64,000 bases of DNA from Actinobaculum sp. 313 (lineage in GTDB: Bacteria > Actinomycetota > Actinomycetes > Actinomycetales > Actinomycetaceae): positions 1,612,001 through 1,676,000 of the forward strand of contig NZ_CP029033.1 in the NCBI RefSeq assembly GCF_003073475.1, read 5' to 3'. A program made the position numbers and the translations under genes. This document shows positions 48,511 through 57,431 of the stretch, piece after piece; position 1 is the stretch's first letter; every line of letters starts with the position of its first letter. A model generated the notes under the pieces. That model was not told the origin of the DNA and made no database searches. It saw nothing but the letters and a program-made list of their open reading frames with translations.

Positions 48511-49746
48511 TTAGTGTCGGAGCATACCGCATAGGCGGGAATGCCACTGCCGCGCCGACTGGTCCGTTAACGATGCCACCTGGTCGACCACCACCCGCAG
48601 CCGGGCGTCGTCGTCGGCCCGCTGCCACATCTCATAGAAGTGCGGCTCAAGTTGTGCCGGAGATTCCTGCAGAGCGTCTACAAGGTCGAACAGAAGTGAG
48701 CGTTCCTCGAAGTAGCGCGGTTCATGTTCACGCGGCATCATAACGTATTCGACTGCGATGCCCTTCAGAATCATGATCTCGTCCAGAGTGCCCGGAGGGA
48801 TGACGATGTCGCCTTCATATCGTACGAGCGGGGCACGGCCAGTCGCATCACACACGGCGGAGACGAAGCGCCCGATCAGGTCACTCGTCAGGTCCTTCAT
48901 TACGGCCAGAGCACGGTATGAACCGGTGAACTCCTCCGGCCATGCCTCCTCGCGCAGCAGGCGTTGCAGGGCGTTATACAGTCGATCCGAGTCGGTGAGA
49001 CCATACCACTGCTGCGTCGAAGCAATAATCTTAGACTGTTCTGCCGGGATGCGTAGTCGGCCAGGCGAGACAAAGCCACGCACCACGCCGTCTTCGACAT
49101 CGTGCACCGAATAGGCGATGTCATCTGCCAGATCCATAATCTGCGCTTCGATACAGCGCGCGGTTCCCCGCGTTGAACGTACCCACTCAAAGACCGGCAT
49201 GTCGTCGTCGTACACGTTGAACTTCGAGGTGCGCAGACCGTCGGCCCCATACGGCCTGTTTTCCGCCGACCAGGGATATTTTACGACGGCGTCCAACGCC
49301 GCGCGCGTCAGGTTCAGACCCGCTGGTCGCCCATCCGGTTGCATACGTTTTGGTTCTAGGCTAGTGAGGATCCGGAACGTCTGTGCATTACCCTCGAAAC
49401 CGCCAACGGAGTGCGCTACCTCGGCCAAGGCTCGCTCACCGTTATGCCCGAAGGGCGGATGGCCAAGGTCATGGCATAAGCAGGCCGTCTCGACGATATC
49501 GGGATCGCATCCCAGGTTCTTGCCCAGCGAACGCCCGATCTGGGCGACTTCCAGAGAGTGAGTCAAACGCGTGCGAATGAAGTCGTCGGATTCGGGCCCT
49601 AGGACCTGCGTCTTAGCACCGAGCCTGCGTAGCGCAGAGGAATGCAGCACACGGGCACGGTCGCGTTCAAACTCCGTGCGGCTTGGATTCTTACCCGGCT
49701 CCGGTACGAAACGTTCCCGGTCGGCAAGACTATACTTCTGGTCCAC
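48511..49746 (-). CDS. dgt: Deoxyguanosinetriphosphate triphosphohydrolase-like protein
   Basis: HD-domain hydrolase that splits dNTPs into nucleoside and triphosphate. The 411-residue length is typical of the type without the long insert. Motifs seen: RTRLTHSLEVAQIGRS (first His), CLCHDLGHPPFGHNGE (HD pair), IMDLADDIAYSVHDVEDGVV (final Asp) and NLTRAALDAVVKYPW. Placement just upstream of dnaG (210-base gap) is common in Actinobacteria and fits a role in nucleotide pool control. Whether the preferred substrate is dGTP or other dNTPs is not readable from the sequence. Confidence 0.94.
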   Translation of the reverse strand: MDQKYSLADRERFVPEPGKNPSRTEFERDRARVLHSSALRRLGAKTQVLGPESDDFIRTRLTHSLEVAQIGRSLGKNLGCDPDIVETACLCHDLGHPPFGHNGERALAEVAHSVGGFEGNAQTFRILTSLEPKRMQPDGRPAGLNLTRAALDAVVKYPWSAENRPYGADGLRTSKFNVYDDDMPVFEWVRSTRGTARCIEAQIMDLADDIAYSVHDVEDGVVRGFVSPGRLRIPAEQSKIIASTQQWYGLTDSDRLYNALQRLLREEAWPEEFTGSYRALAVMKDLTSDLIGRFVSAVCDATGRAPLVRYEGDIVIPPGTLDEIMILKGIAVEYVMMPREHEPRYFEERSLLFDLVDALQESPAQLEPHFYEMWQRADDDARLRVVVDQVASLTDQSARQWHSRLCGMLRH

Positions 49747-49793
49747 GTCCTGAGCCTAGCGGCTAGCCCCAGCATTAGCCACTGACACAGGCG

Positions 49794-51053
49794 TTAACCA
49801 CCGGATATGTTCAGTTCCGCCAAGTGTAAAGAATTGCGTTGCGCTGGGCTGAGCGTGCGTGATTCCAACCAGCCGTCGGGTAGGTGGGGTCGCCTATAAC
49901 CTCCGGCACGCCCGCGCGGCCCGTCTGCCGCCTGCGGATAGGGTTGATACAGGTCCAGCTGTTCGAGGCGTTCCTTCACTTCATCCAGCGTTGATACCAA
50001 CGCCAATTGGCGCCGCGCCTGCCCACCCACGGCGAATCCACGCAGGTACCAACTGATGTGCTTACGAAGCTCGCGCATGGCACGGTACTCGTCACCGTTG
50101 AAGTGGGCAATGGAGAGTTCCCCGTGGCGAATGATCGTGTTGGCAACCTCGCGCAAGGAGGGTTCAGCATGAAAGTCGTAGCCGTGGAAATAGGCGGCCA
50201 GATCGGTGAAGATCCAGGGGCGGCCCTGGCAGCCACGGCCAATGGCAATGCCCGCGCAGCCGGTGTGCTGCAACAGATGATCGGCGTCTTCTACTCCGAA
50301 AACGTCACCATTGCCAAAAACGGGCAATTTGGTCATTGCTACCAGGTCACCGATACGGTCCCAGTTGGCTTGGCCGGCATAATGCTGCGCCGCAGTACGC
50401 GCATGCAGAATGATCCCCGCTACACCTGCATCTTCACAGATACGCGCGGCATCGCGGAAGGTCTCATGGTCATTATCGATACCGATGCGGATCTTCACCG
50501 TCACCGGTATTTCGCGCCCTCTCGCCGCGACGGCGCTGCGGGCGGCCCGAACCGCCTGGTCGACAATAGCCTCGAAAAGATCGAGTTTCCATGGCAGAGC
50601 GGCTCCTCCGCCCTTGCGAGTGACTTTTGGAACCGGACAACCGAAATTGAGGTCAACGTGGTCGGCAAGGTCTTCCTCGGCCAGGGTACGAACCGCGCGT
50701 GCCACCACAGCCGGGTCAACACCGTACAGTTGCACCGAGCGAACCGGGTCACCCGGATCGGGACGGATCATATTAAGTGTCTCGGCATTGCCTTCCACCA
50801 GGGCGCGCGACGTGATCATCTCGCAGACCCACAGGCCAGCCGGAGCACAAGTGCCGGCAGACAGGCGAGGATCGGCGTCGGTATGCGCGGGCTCGCCATG
50901 ACCAGCAAGCCGACGCGCAGTAGCAAAAGCTGCATCCACACCGCGCTCTGCTGCTTCACGGCACAGCTGACGGAAGGGCGGATTCGTCACCCCGGCCATC
51001 GGTGCAAGAATAACGGGAGTTTCCAGTGCCAGCGACCCTAAACGAACGGTCAC
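49794..51053 (-). CDS. dusB: tRNA-dihydrouridine synthase B
   Basis: FMN enzyme that reduces uridines in the tRNA D-loop. 419 residues: TIM barrel with PVILAPMAGVTNPPFR, the catalytic Cys in NFGCPVPKVTRKGGGAALP, ITVKIR-like VTVKIRIGIDND, GIILHARTAAQHY, VFGNGDVF and AIGRGCQGRPWIF, then the helical tRNA-binding domain (about 300-390). It overlaps the YibE/F gene by four bases, so they are coupled. The 344-residue frame on the plus strand opposite it is a shadow: its composition mirrors this gene and it has no features of its own. Confidence 0.95.
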   Translation of the reverse strand: MTVRLGSLALETPVILAPMAGVTNPPFRQLCREAAERGVDAAFATARRLAGHGEPAHTDADPRLSAGTCAPAGLWVCEMITSRALVEGNAETLNMIRPDPGDPVRSVQLYGVDPAVVARAVRTLAEEDLADHVDLNFGCPVPKVTRKGGGAALPWKLDLFEAIVDQAVRAARSAVAARGREIPVTVKIRIGIDNDHETFRDAARICEDAGVAGIILHARTAAQHYAGQANWDRIGDLVAMTKLPVFGNGDVFGVEDADHLLQHTGCAGIAIGRGCQGRPWIFTDLAAYFHGYDFHAEPSLREVANTIIRHGELSIAHFNGDEYRAMRELRKHISWYLRGFAVGGQARRQLALVSTLDEVKERLEQLDLYQPYPQAADGPRGRAGGYRRPHLPDGWLESRTLSPAQRNSLHLAELNISGG

Positions 51054-52471
51054 AGGTCTGCCTCTTTTTCGCTGATTTCAAGCTGACTCGCAGTATCCGA
51101 ATCCGCCGCAGCCTCTCGTTCTTTCGTGCCCTTGCGGCCTTCGACGGCCGCCGCATCATTGGGAGTGCCCACGCCTTGCACGCTCTCGCGTTCTGTGCCA
51201 GCAGCGCCGTGCGCGTGACCCGTTCCTTTCGCGGTATCCGTCTTTACAGCGCCGCCGGTATTCCCGACGACGCCGTCCCGGTGCCCGGGAGCGATCCGCG
51301 CCAGCGAGGCCGCAATCGCCGTCGTGAGCGGTATAGCGAGCACGAGCCCTACTGATGCAACCAGGGTACGGGCAATCTCTTCGGCAATCTGCCCGGCCTG
51401 CAGCAGATCCTGCACCGGACGATTAATCAAGGATGCACCGATCAACAGGGGCAACGCGGAACCAACGTAGGCAAAAACCAAGGTGTACACGGTTGAGGCG
51501 ATATGGTCACGTCCAACAGCCATACCCTGTTGAAAGAGTCTGCGGCGCGAAAGAGATGGGTTGGCAGCATGCAGTTCCCACACGGAGGATACCTGCGTGA
51601 TAGTGACATCGTTAAGCGCACCCAGCCCGGCAAGAATCATGCCGCATAGCAGCAGCGCCCGCATATTCAGTCCGGGCACCGCGCTGGTCAAGAGTAGCGC
51701 TTCGTCACCCAGGGTGCCCGATAACTCCACCGTGCCGACCGACCAGACGGCTAGCAAGGTGGTGATGACGAGACCCGCAAAAGTGCCGAGCACCGCCGTC
51801 GTCGTACGAACGGATACGCCGTGCGCCATATACAGGGAGGCGAACATCATTGCCGCCGCGCCGACAAGAATCACTAGCACGGGCGGGCGGCCAATGGCCA
51901 GCGCGGGGATCATGAAGGCGCCCACGACGGCTAGCGAGACCCCTAGTCCGAGCAGCGCCCGGATTCCTTTCCCACGCGCCACGAGCGCCACGCAGACCAC
52001 ATATGTCCCCAACAAGAGCAGCAGCGGAGTTGTGCGCACGTAGTCCACGAAGGTGTAGGAGTTGCCCTCCCCAATCGTCCGCGGATCGAAGACGGCACGG
52101 ATCTCATCTCCCACGTCCAAGCCGTTTTGTACGATCTCCAACGGAACGTGGACGCCGACTTCGACGCCCGACACCTCCATCGTGACCGGGGTCTGCCCAC
52201 TCTCATCCAGCGTGCCGATGGACACGATTTTCCCGGTCACCTGCTCGACACCCTCCGCATACAGCGGCATTGAGCCCACGGGCGACTCACCGCGCGGCCA
52301 CAGAACGGCCAGCGCTATGCCCGTGGCAAGAGCCAGTGGGATCACCAGTGCCGCCAGTACCCGGCGGATTGTGCGCAGCTGACCCGGCGGAATGTCGAGT
52401 GGTCCCGTGGCGTGAGAGTGGGCGTGAGAGTGGGCACGCCCATCTGCCTGGGAGTATTCCCCGTGCGCCAT
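51050..52471 (-). CDS. YibE/F family membrane protein
   Basis: A 473-residue polytopic membrane protein. It starts with a His-rich stretch (HSHAHSHAT, about 15-23), one helix (about 37-58), an extracytoplasmic domain (about 70-145) and seven or so helices to residue 390, including TTTAVLGTFAGLVITTLLAV and the family hallmark LGALNDVTITQVSSVWEL. The final 85 residues are hydrophilic. The family is uncharacterised; the His-rich start hints at metal binding but this is speculation. Stop and start overlaps tie it to dusB downstream and, by one base, to glyS upstream. Confidence 0.9.
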   Translation of the reverse strand: MAHGEYSQADGRAHSHAHSHATGPLDIPPGQLRTIRRVLAALVIPLALATGIALAVLWPRGESPVGSMPLYAEGVEQVTGKIVSIGTLDESGQTPVTMEVSGVEVGVHVPLEIVQNGLDVGDEIRAVFDPRTIGEGNSYTFVDYVRTTPLLLLLGTYVVCVALVARGKGIRALLGLGVSLAVVGAFMIPALAIGRPPVLVILVGAAAMMFASLYMAHGVSVRTTTAVLGTFAGLVITTLLAVWSVGTVELSGTLGDEALLLTSAVPGLNMRALLLCGMILAGLGALNDVTITQVSSVWELHAANPSLSRRRLFQQGMAVGRDHIASTVYTLVFAYVGSALPLLIGASLINRPVQDLLQAGQIAEEIARTLVASVGLVLAIPLTTAIAASLARIAPGHRDGVVGNTGGAVKTDTAKGTGHAHGAAGTERESVQGVGTPNDAAAVEGRKGTKEREAAADSDTASQLEISEKEADL

Positions 52472-53867
52472 CAGCAGCCGACCAGTTTGCCCGCCAAATA
52501 GGACTCGATGGCGTCGATGGGCAGGCGTACCTGCCCCATCGTGTCACGGTCGCGTACCGTTGCCGCGTGATCCTCCAGGGAGTCGAAGTCAACCGTGATA
52601 CACCATGGGGTTCCGATCTCATCCTGACGCCGGTAACGACGCCCCACCGCTCCGGCGTCGTCGAAGTCGACGTTCCAGTTGCGCCGCAGCTTGGCGGCGA
52701 GTTCGCGGGCAATGGGCGAGAGCCGCTCATCGCGTGACAACGGCAAGACGGCAGCCTTCACGGGGCTAGTCGCGGATCCAGTTTGAGTACTACTCGCTTA
52801 TCGACGCCGCCCTTGGTATTCGGTGCCTCGTCTTCCACGTAGGCATCCACCAAGAAAGCCATCAGCGAGCGGGTCAGCCCGGCCGCCGGCTCAATCACAT
52901 ACGGGATCCAGCGCTCTCCGGTGGCCTGGTCGAAGTAGGAGAGGTCCTTCCCAGAATGCTTGGAGTGCGTGGAAAGATCGAAATCGGTGCGGTTGGCGAT
53001 GCCTTCCAACTCTCCCCAATCGGAGCCCTGGAAACCGAACTTGTACTCGATATCGACCGTGCGCTTGGAGTAATGCGACAGCTTCTCCTGCGGATGCTCA
53101 TAGAAGCGCAAGTTCTCCGGGGCGATACCCAGATCGACATACCACTGACGACGCTGTTCAATCCAGTACTCATGCCATTTCTCATCGGTACCCGGTTCGA
53201 CGAAGAACTCCATCTCCATCTGCTCAAACTCACGGGTACGGAAGATGAAGTTGCCGGGCGTGATCTCGTTGCGGAAGGACTTTCCGATCTGCCCGATGCC
53301 GAAAGGCGGACGCTTACGCGCGGATGTCATGACGTTCTGGAAGTCCACGAAAATGCCCTGCGCAGTTTCGGGACGCAGGTAGTGCAGGCCGGATTCGTCC
53401 TCAACCGGTCCGAGATAGGTCTTCAGCATCATGTTGAAATCGCGCGGCTCGGTCCATTGGCCACGTGTGCCGCAGGCCGGGCAGGGCAGGTCTGCGAGCT
53501 GCACTGAATCGGGGTCGGCAATGTCTTTACGAGCCGCGTACTCCTCCTGCATTTGATCCACGCGGAAACGCTTGTGGCAGGAGAGGCACTCGGTGAGTGG
53601 ATCGTTGAACACACCCACATGGCCAGAGGCAACCCAAACCTCTTTCGGCAGAATAATGGAGGAATCCAGGCCGACGACGTCGTCGCGCGACGTAATCATC
53701 GCTTTCCACCACTGGCGCTTGATATTGTCCTTCAGTTCGACTCCCAGCGGCCCGTAATCCCAGGCCGAGCGGGTACCGCCGTAGATTTCTCCGCAGGGGT
53801 AGACGAAACCTCGGCGCTTGGCGAGGCTAATGACATTGTCGAGTCGCGACGGGGCCTTCTTGGCCAT
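52471..53867 (-). CDS. glyS: Glycyl-tRNA synthetase, dimeric type (frameshifted as assembled)
   Basis: Class II enzyme that charges tRNA-Gly. The first frame (52758-53867) gives 369 residues with [18 protein letters not shown], the [16 protein letters not shown] cysteine pairs, [29 protein letters not shown] (motif 2) and [17 protein letters not shown], ending early at LDPRLAP. The second (52471-52761) continues exactly where expected with [14 protein letters not shown] and the anticodon-binding domain. One missing base near 52760 separates them; adding it gives 465 residues. As this is usually the only glycyl-tRNA synthetase, the break should be a sequence error. Symbol glyQS is also used. 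Confidence 0.94.
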
Positions 53868-54274
53868 GTGTGTTCTCCTTTCCTCCGCATCTGGATGATG
53901 CGGGCCGGGCGCTAGTTTAGCTTAAGTACATGGCCGCGCACAGTTCGGGCGAAAATGCGGGCAGAAGGAGAGGCCCGCCAACACAAGGAGAGGCACAGCA
54001 AAGTAACGGGCCTTCGAGTTGAGTGCGCTGTTTGCGGTGGAGTAGATGGTTCCTCCCAAGAAGGAAGGGGAGGTAGGGAGGCGCGCACAACCTGTGCTTG
54101 GGTGTTGCAGAGAACGCCCGAATTGCCACCGAAGACTTGCGCAACATGCGGATCCGCATCCGGGCCACGGCTCAGTCACTGTATGCACTCTTTGCCGAAT
54201 GCGGCTAAAAGTGCTGGTTATTCGGCTATACGGAGTGAGGCCTTGAGTCTTGTGCGAATGCGTCATTGCATGGT
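53868..54274. other. Intergenic region before the WXG-like cassette
   Basis: About 400 bases between glyS and the cassette, which are divergent. It should hold both promoters. A 44-codon plus-strand stretch at 54077-54208 reads like the end of a small helical protein (VAENARIATEDLRNMRIRIR, then ATAQSLYALFAECG) but has no start codon with a ribosome-binding site, and may be the remnant of a cassette-type gene. The minus-strand frames here contain a hydrophobic run but no start signal or recognised family. Confidence 0.35.
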
Positions 54275-54412
54275 ATGGGTTATCTGGTTAAGCTAACGGT
54301 GATCGTCGCGGTCGGTGTGGTTGCCTTGATTACCGTCTGGAGGTTTTCACTAGGTGGCGGGACGACTACTGCTGACGGACGAGGCACGGCAACAAGCTCG
54401 CAGAGAACTTAG
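54275..54412 (+). CDS. Small single-pass membrane protein of the WXG-like cassette
   Basis: A 45-residue protein starting MGYLVKLTVIVAVG with one hydrophobic helix (about residues 5-24), then WRFSLGGG and a Gly/Thr/Ser-rich tail. It lies 17 bases before the WXG-like gene on the same strand, which is the main reason to believe it is translated. No good Shine-Dalgarno is visible before the ATG at 54275. It could be a membrane anchor or a signal-anchored small lipid-face protein; no family is recognised. Confidence 0.45.
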   Translation: MGYLVKLTVIVAVGVVALITVWRFSLGGGTTTADGRGTATSSQRT

Positions 54413-54429
54413 ATGGAAGGACGCAGAAG

Positions 54430-54735
54430 GTGTCGGAGTTGAGGGTGGTTTCGTCTAGTGTGGAGGAGGCGGCTTGGGTGGTGGGGAATGCGCGGGATGA
54501 GGCGGTGACGGTCAAGCTTGGTGACTCACTGGACGCTGTGGGGTCTGCTATGCCGGGTGGGGATGCGGCGGGCTCGGCGCCTGCGGCGGCCGGGTGGGTG
54601 GACGCGACCGCGGGGAAGCTGGCGGAGCTTTGGGCGGGTATCAGGACGCATTGAAGGGCACTGGCCGCCTATACGGCAACTGATCAGAGTACGGACGTGG
54701 ACTTCACGGCTTTTGATGCACTGGTCGACGAATAG
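54430..54735 (+). CDS. WXG100-like small helical protein (in-frame stop, probably indel errors)
   Basis: Starting at GTG 54430 (GGAAGG upstream), 74 residues are read to a TGA at 54652. The protein is Ala-rich and helical, with GWVDATAGKLAELWAGI at its end. After the TGA the same frame continues with coding-like sequence (RALAAYTATDQSTDVDFTAFDALVDE) to TAG at 54733. If one G is added to GG at 54644-54645 and two to GGG at 54656-54658, the joint reads RDALKGALAAY and the protein is about 102 residues, the usual size of WXG100/ESX-type secretion substrates. The class is inferred from size, composition and the hydrolase gene that follows. Confidence 0.6.
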
Positions 54736-54765
54736 GGCACAACGCGAAGGAGGGGGTGGACGGTC

Positions 54766-56409
54766 ATGATCTGGGACGACGTGCTGGGATGGAACGAGGA
54801 CGCGTTGGACCCGGCGGTGGATGCGTTGATCCGGATCCGTCAACGTGCCTACACCGTCGGCGAGTACATCCAGAGCATTGACGTGTCCTCCGGCTGGTCG
54901 GGTGCCGGAGCAACCGCCGCCCAAGAACGCCGCGATGGCCTAGAGGACTCATCCGAGCTGGTCCTCGGCTTGATTGGTGACCTGATTAGCGGGCTATCCG
55001 CCGCTCAGCACGGCGTGGCTGAGGTACGCCTGGCGGTGAGCGAGGCCCTGTCACGGGCAAGTTTCTTTGGTTTCCATATCTCCTCGTCCGGGAACGTGAG
55101 TGATCCTTGCGCGCGGGATCCGTCCATGACTCGTGGGGAGAAGGATGAGCGAGAAGCTGCGATGCAGACCACCCAGACCAACGTGTGGGACGCCGTGGAC
55201 AAGGCGGCAGACGTGGATGCGGCGTTGAAATCCGTGTTGGATGTGGTGGGTCAGGGCAAGGCGTCGCAGGTGGAGGATCTCTCGGACACGCCAGGCCTGG
55301 CGGATTCCCCACCAGTGGGCGCCTCCACGCAGGAGGTGGCGGCATGGTGGGACGCGCTCACCGACGCGGAACGCCAACGCATGATCAAGGAGTATCCACG
55401 CCAGTTGGGCAACCTGGATGGTATTGATGCCTGGGCACGCAATGAAGCCAACCAGCACAACCTCAACGAGGATCTTGCCGCCGTGGAACGGCGTATAGCG
55501 GAGTTGGAAGGACAGTTCAACTACAAGGAACCAAAGCCAGGGGAGCCCAGCGATAATATTTCCTACCAGGATCCGGCACTCGTGACCGAACTCCAAGACT
55601 TGGAACGCCAACGCGACGACATACTGTCCATCAAAGACGCCCTCGCGCAGGGTAGCCACACTCAGCTTTTGCTCTACGAACCCGCCACCGGCGGCCCGGG
55701 CAACGAACTGACCCACGCCGCCATCGCGGTCGGCAACATGGACACCGCCGACTATGTCGCCACCTACGTACCCGGCATGACCACCACCGCAGCAGACATG
55801 CCCGGAATAACGAAAGACATGCGGAACCTGCGGGACATAGCGGAGGAAAACTGCTCCGGTGGGTCTGTCGCGACTATTGCGTGGATGGGGTATGACGCTC
55901 CACCGGATGTACCGGCTGCGGCAGGTCTTGGCCGGGCGGAGACCGGTGGAGACTCGCTGGCCGCGTTCGTGGAGGGCATTGAGGACTCCCGCAACGTGGA
56001 CGGCCAAGGCTCGGGGGTGTATCAGACCGTGCTCGGGCATTCCTACGGGTCAACCACCTCAAGTTATGGCGTGAGCCAGGCCCGTCCCGGCGTGGTGGAC
56101 GGGTATGCCGTGTTCGGCTCCCCCGGAATAGTCAACGACTCCTGGGACATGAACGTCCCCGAAGACAACCGCTATATGATGGTGTTCAATGACGACCCGC
56201 TCTATTACGGTAATGGTCTTGTATGGGGTGAGGAAGGCCTACCACCCGGCAGTGGCCTGCTAGGCAAAGACCCCTTCCTGGATGACGGCTTCACCCACCT
56301 GAACCCAAAAGACGCCAACACGACAGTCACCGGGCACTCCGGCTACCTCGTCAACAACAGTAAGGCACAAGAACAACTCGCCAGAGTCGTGGTCGGGACA
56401 GCCGGATAA
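54766..56409 (+). CDS. DUF1023-type alpha/beta hydrolase with WXG-like N-terminus
   Basis: A 547-residue protein with no signal peptide. Residues 1-110 are helical with a Trp-Ser-Gly turn at 44-46 (a WXG-like hairpin, typical of type VII secretion substrates). A central charged coiled region (about 190-285) leads into an alpha/beta hydrolase domain (about 290-547) with YVPGM, nucleophile Ser426 in GHSYG, and His524 in TGHSGYL near the end. This matches the DUF1023 family. The natural substrate is unknown; secretion through a type VII system is inferred, and no such machinery is in this window. AAGGAGGGGG precedes the ATG. A lipoprotein gene follows 4 bases downstream, suggesting a partner or immunity protein. 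Confidence 0.87.
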   Translation: MIWDDVLGWNEDALDPAVDALIRIRQRAYTVGEYIQSIDVSSGWSGAGATAAQERRDGLEDSSELVLGLIGDLISGLSAAQHGVAEVRLAVSEALSRASFFGFHISSSGNVSDPCARDPSMTRGEKDEREAAMQTTQTNVWDAVDKAADVDAALKSVLDVVGQGKASQVEDLSDTPGLADSPPVGASTQEVAAWWDALTDAERQRMIKEYPRQLGNLDGIDAWARNEANQHNLNEDLAAVERRIAELEGQFNYKEPKPGEPSDNISYQDPALVTELQDLERQRDDILSIKDALAQGSHTQLLLYEPATGGPGNELTHAAIAVGNMDTADYVATYVPGMTTTAADMPGITKDMRNLRDIAEENCSGGSVATIAWMGYDAPPDVPAAAGLGRAETGGDSLAAFVEGIEDSRNVDGQGSGVYQTVLGHSYGSTTSSYGVSQARPGVVDGYAVFGSPGIVNDSWDMNVPEDNRYMMVFNDDPLYYGNGLVWGEEGLPPGSGLLGKDPFLDDGFTHLNPKDANTTVTGHSGYLVNNSKAQEQLARVVVGTAG

Positions 56410-57289
56410 CACCATGCGACCACGACAACCCATGCAACGCCTGGCCGGGCTACTACTAGCAGCCCCGCTGGCGTTGAGTGGGTGTGCACTACTCGGAGAA
56501 AACACCATGTACGAACGGTCCTACTACGACGGAAACCTCCCCTCCCACCAACGCACCGACATCCAAACCACCCACACCGAACTCACCGGCGCCCTACAAC
56601 GCGTCCGCAACCGCATCGATGCCGAATACGGACCCCAAAACTGGGAAGCCATACAGACACTCGAAGACAGAGGCACCGCCTATTGCAAGGACGGAGAGAA
56701 CGAAGGACGAGAAGACGCCCGTAAGCAAGGACGCGCATTTGGTCTTCCGATTGACGACTTCCCGCACTTACTGGACATCGTAATCGAAGAGCTGGCTCCG
56801 CTCGGCTTTACCGAAGTGGTCGACATCTCCGACGAGAAAGACCGCTGGGTGAATATTTTCAATACGGAGGACGGCGGCTACGTCACTGTTATGATGCCCG
56901 AACCCGCCAGAAACTTCTCACTCCTCTACGCCAGCGGCTGCCGTCCCGAAACCAGCGACTCGAGCACATCCCCGTCGCAGTGATCCACCTCCGGTCATCA
57001 CTTAGGTGCAGAGTGGTTCAGATGCGAACACGACGGTCACCGGGCACTCCGGCTACCTGGCTAATAACAGTAAGGCACAAGAACAACTCGCCAGAGTCGT
57101 GGTCGGGAAAGCCGGATAACACCATGCGACCACGACAACCCATGCAACGCCTGGCAGGGCTACTACTAGCAGCCCCGTTGGCGTTGAGTGGGTGTGCACT
57201 ACTCGGAGGAAACACCATGTACGAGCGGCCCTACTACGACGGAAACCTCCCCTCCCACCAACGCACGGACGTGCAAACCACCCACACCG
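56311..57289 (+). repeat. Direct duplication of the hydrolase-lipoprotein junction
   Basis: The 269 bases at 56311-56579 recur at 57021-57289, offset 710, about 94% identical by eye. Each copy holds the last 33 codons of the hydrolase gene and the first 55 codons of the lipoprotein gene. The second copy is a partial remnant of another cassette. The differences are spread across the unit, so the duplication is not very recent. Confidence 0.92.
56414..56983 (+). CDS. Lipoprotein of the hydrolase cassette
   Basis: A 189-residue protein with a short signal peptide and lipobox LSGC at 21-24, so Cys24 should carry the lipid anchor on the outer face of the membrane. The mature part has YYDGNLPSHQRTDIQTTHTE, a helical segment and a compact beta/alpha section (FTEVVDISDEKDRWVNIFN, YVTVMMPE) before a Ser/Thr tail. 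No family is recognised. It lies four bases after the hydrolase stop, so it is co-translated. A role as immunity protein or surface receptor for the hydrolase is a guess from position only. Confidence 0.8.
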   Translation: MRPRQPMQRLAGLLLAAPLALSGCALLGENTMYERSYYDGNLPSHQRTDIQTTHTELTGALQRVRNRIDAEYGPQNWEAIQTLEDRGTAYCKDGENEGREDARKQGRAFGLPIDDFPHLLDIVIEELAPLGFTEVVDISDEKDRWVNIFNTEDGGYVTVMMPEPARNFSLLYASGCRPETSDSSTSPSQ

Positions 57290-57315
57290 GACCGGCCATC
57301 ACCCTAACCTCATGA
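57124..57315 (+). pseudogene. Truncated second copy of the cassette lipoprotein
   Basis: Starts MRPRQPMQRLAGLLLAAPLALSGC like the gene at 56414, with the same lipobox, and matches it closely for 55 residues (to QTTHT), then runs into GPAITLTS and a stop at 57313-57315. The rest of the gene is missing. Just before it lie the last 33 codons of a second hydrolase copy (TGHSGYLANNS to VVVGKAG), also without its upstream part. It is most likely debris of a lost tandem cassette, though a secreted 40-residue lipopeptide cannot be excluded. Confidence 0.8.
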
Positions 57316-57431
57316 TTCCTCTCATCCGGCTTCCGCCCAGCTCACCCCAAGTCATGCCACCACAAACACACCCCATGTCAGCCCATCGGTGACCGCCTGC
57401 AGATACGTTTGACAGCGGGCACTAGCGAAAC

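Noticed and set aside
50007-51041. A 344-codon open frame on the plus strand opposite dusB
   Set aside because: Antisense shadow of a well-supported dusB gene with intact catalytic motifs.
53917-54266. Minus-strand frames with a hydrophobic run (FAVPLLVLAGLSF) before the WXG-like cassette
   Set aside because: No start signal, many Cys/Arg/Pro and no family resemblance; judged accidental.
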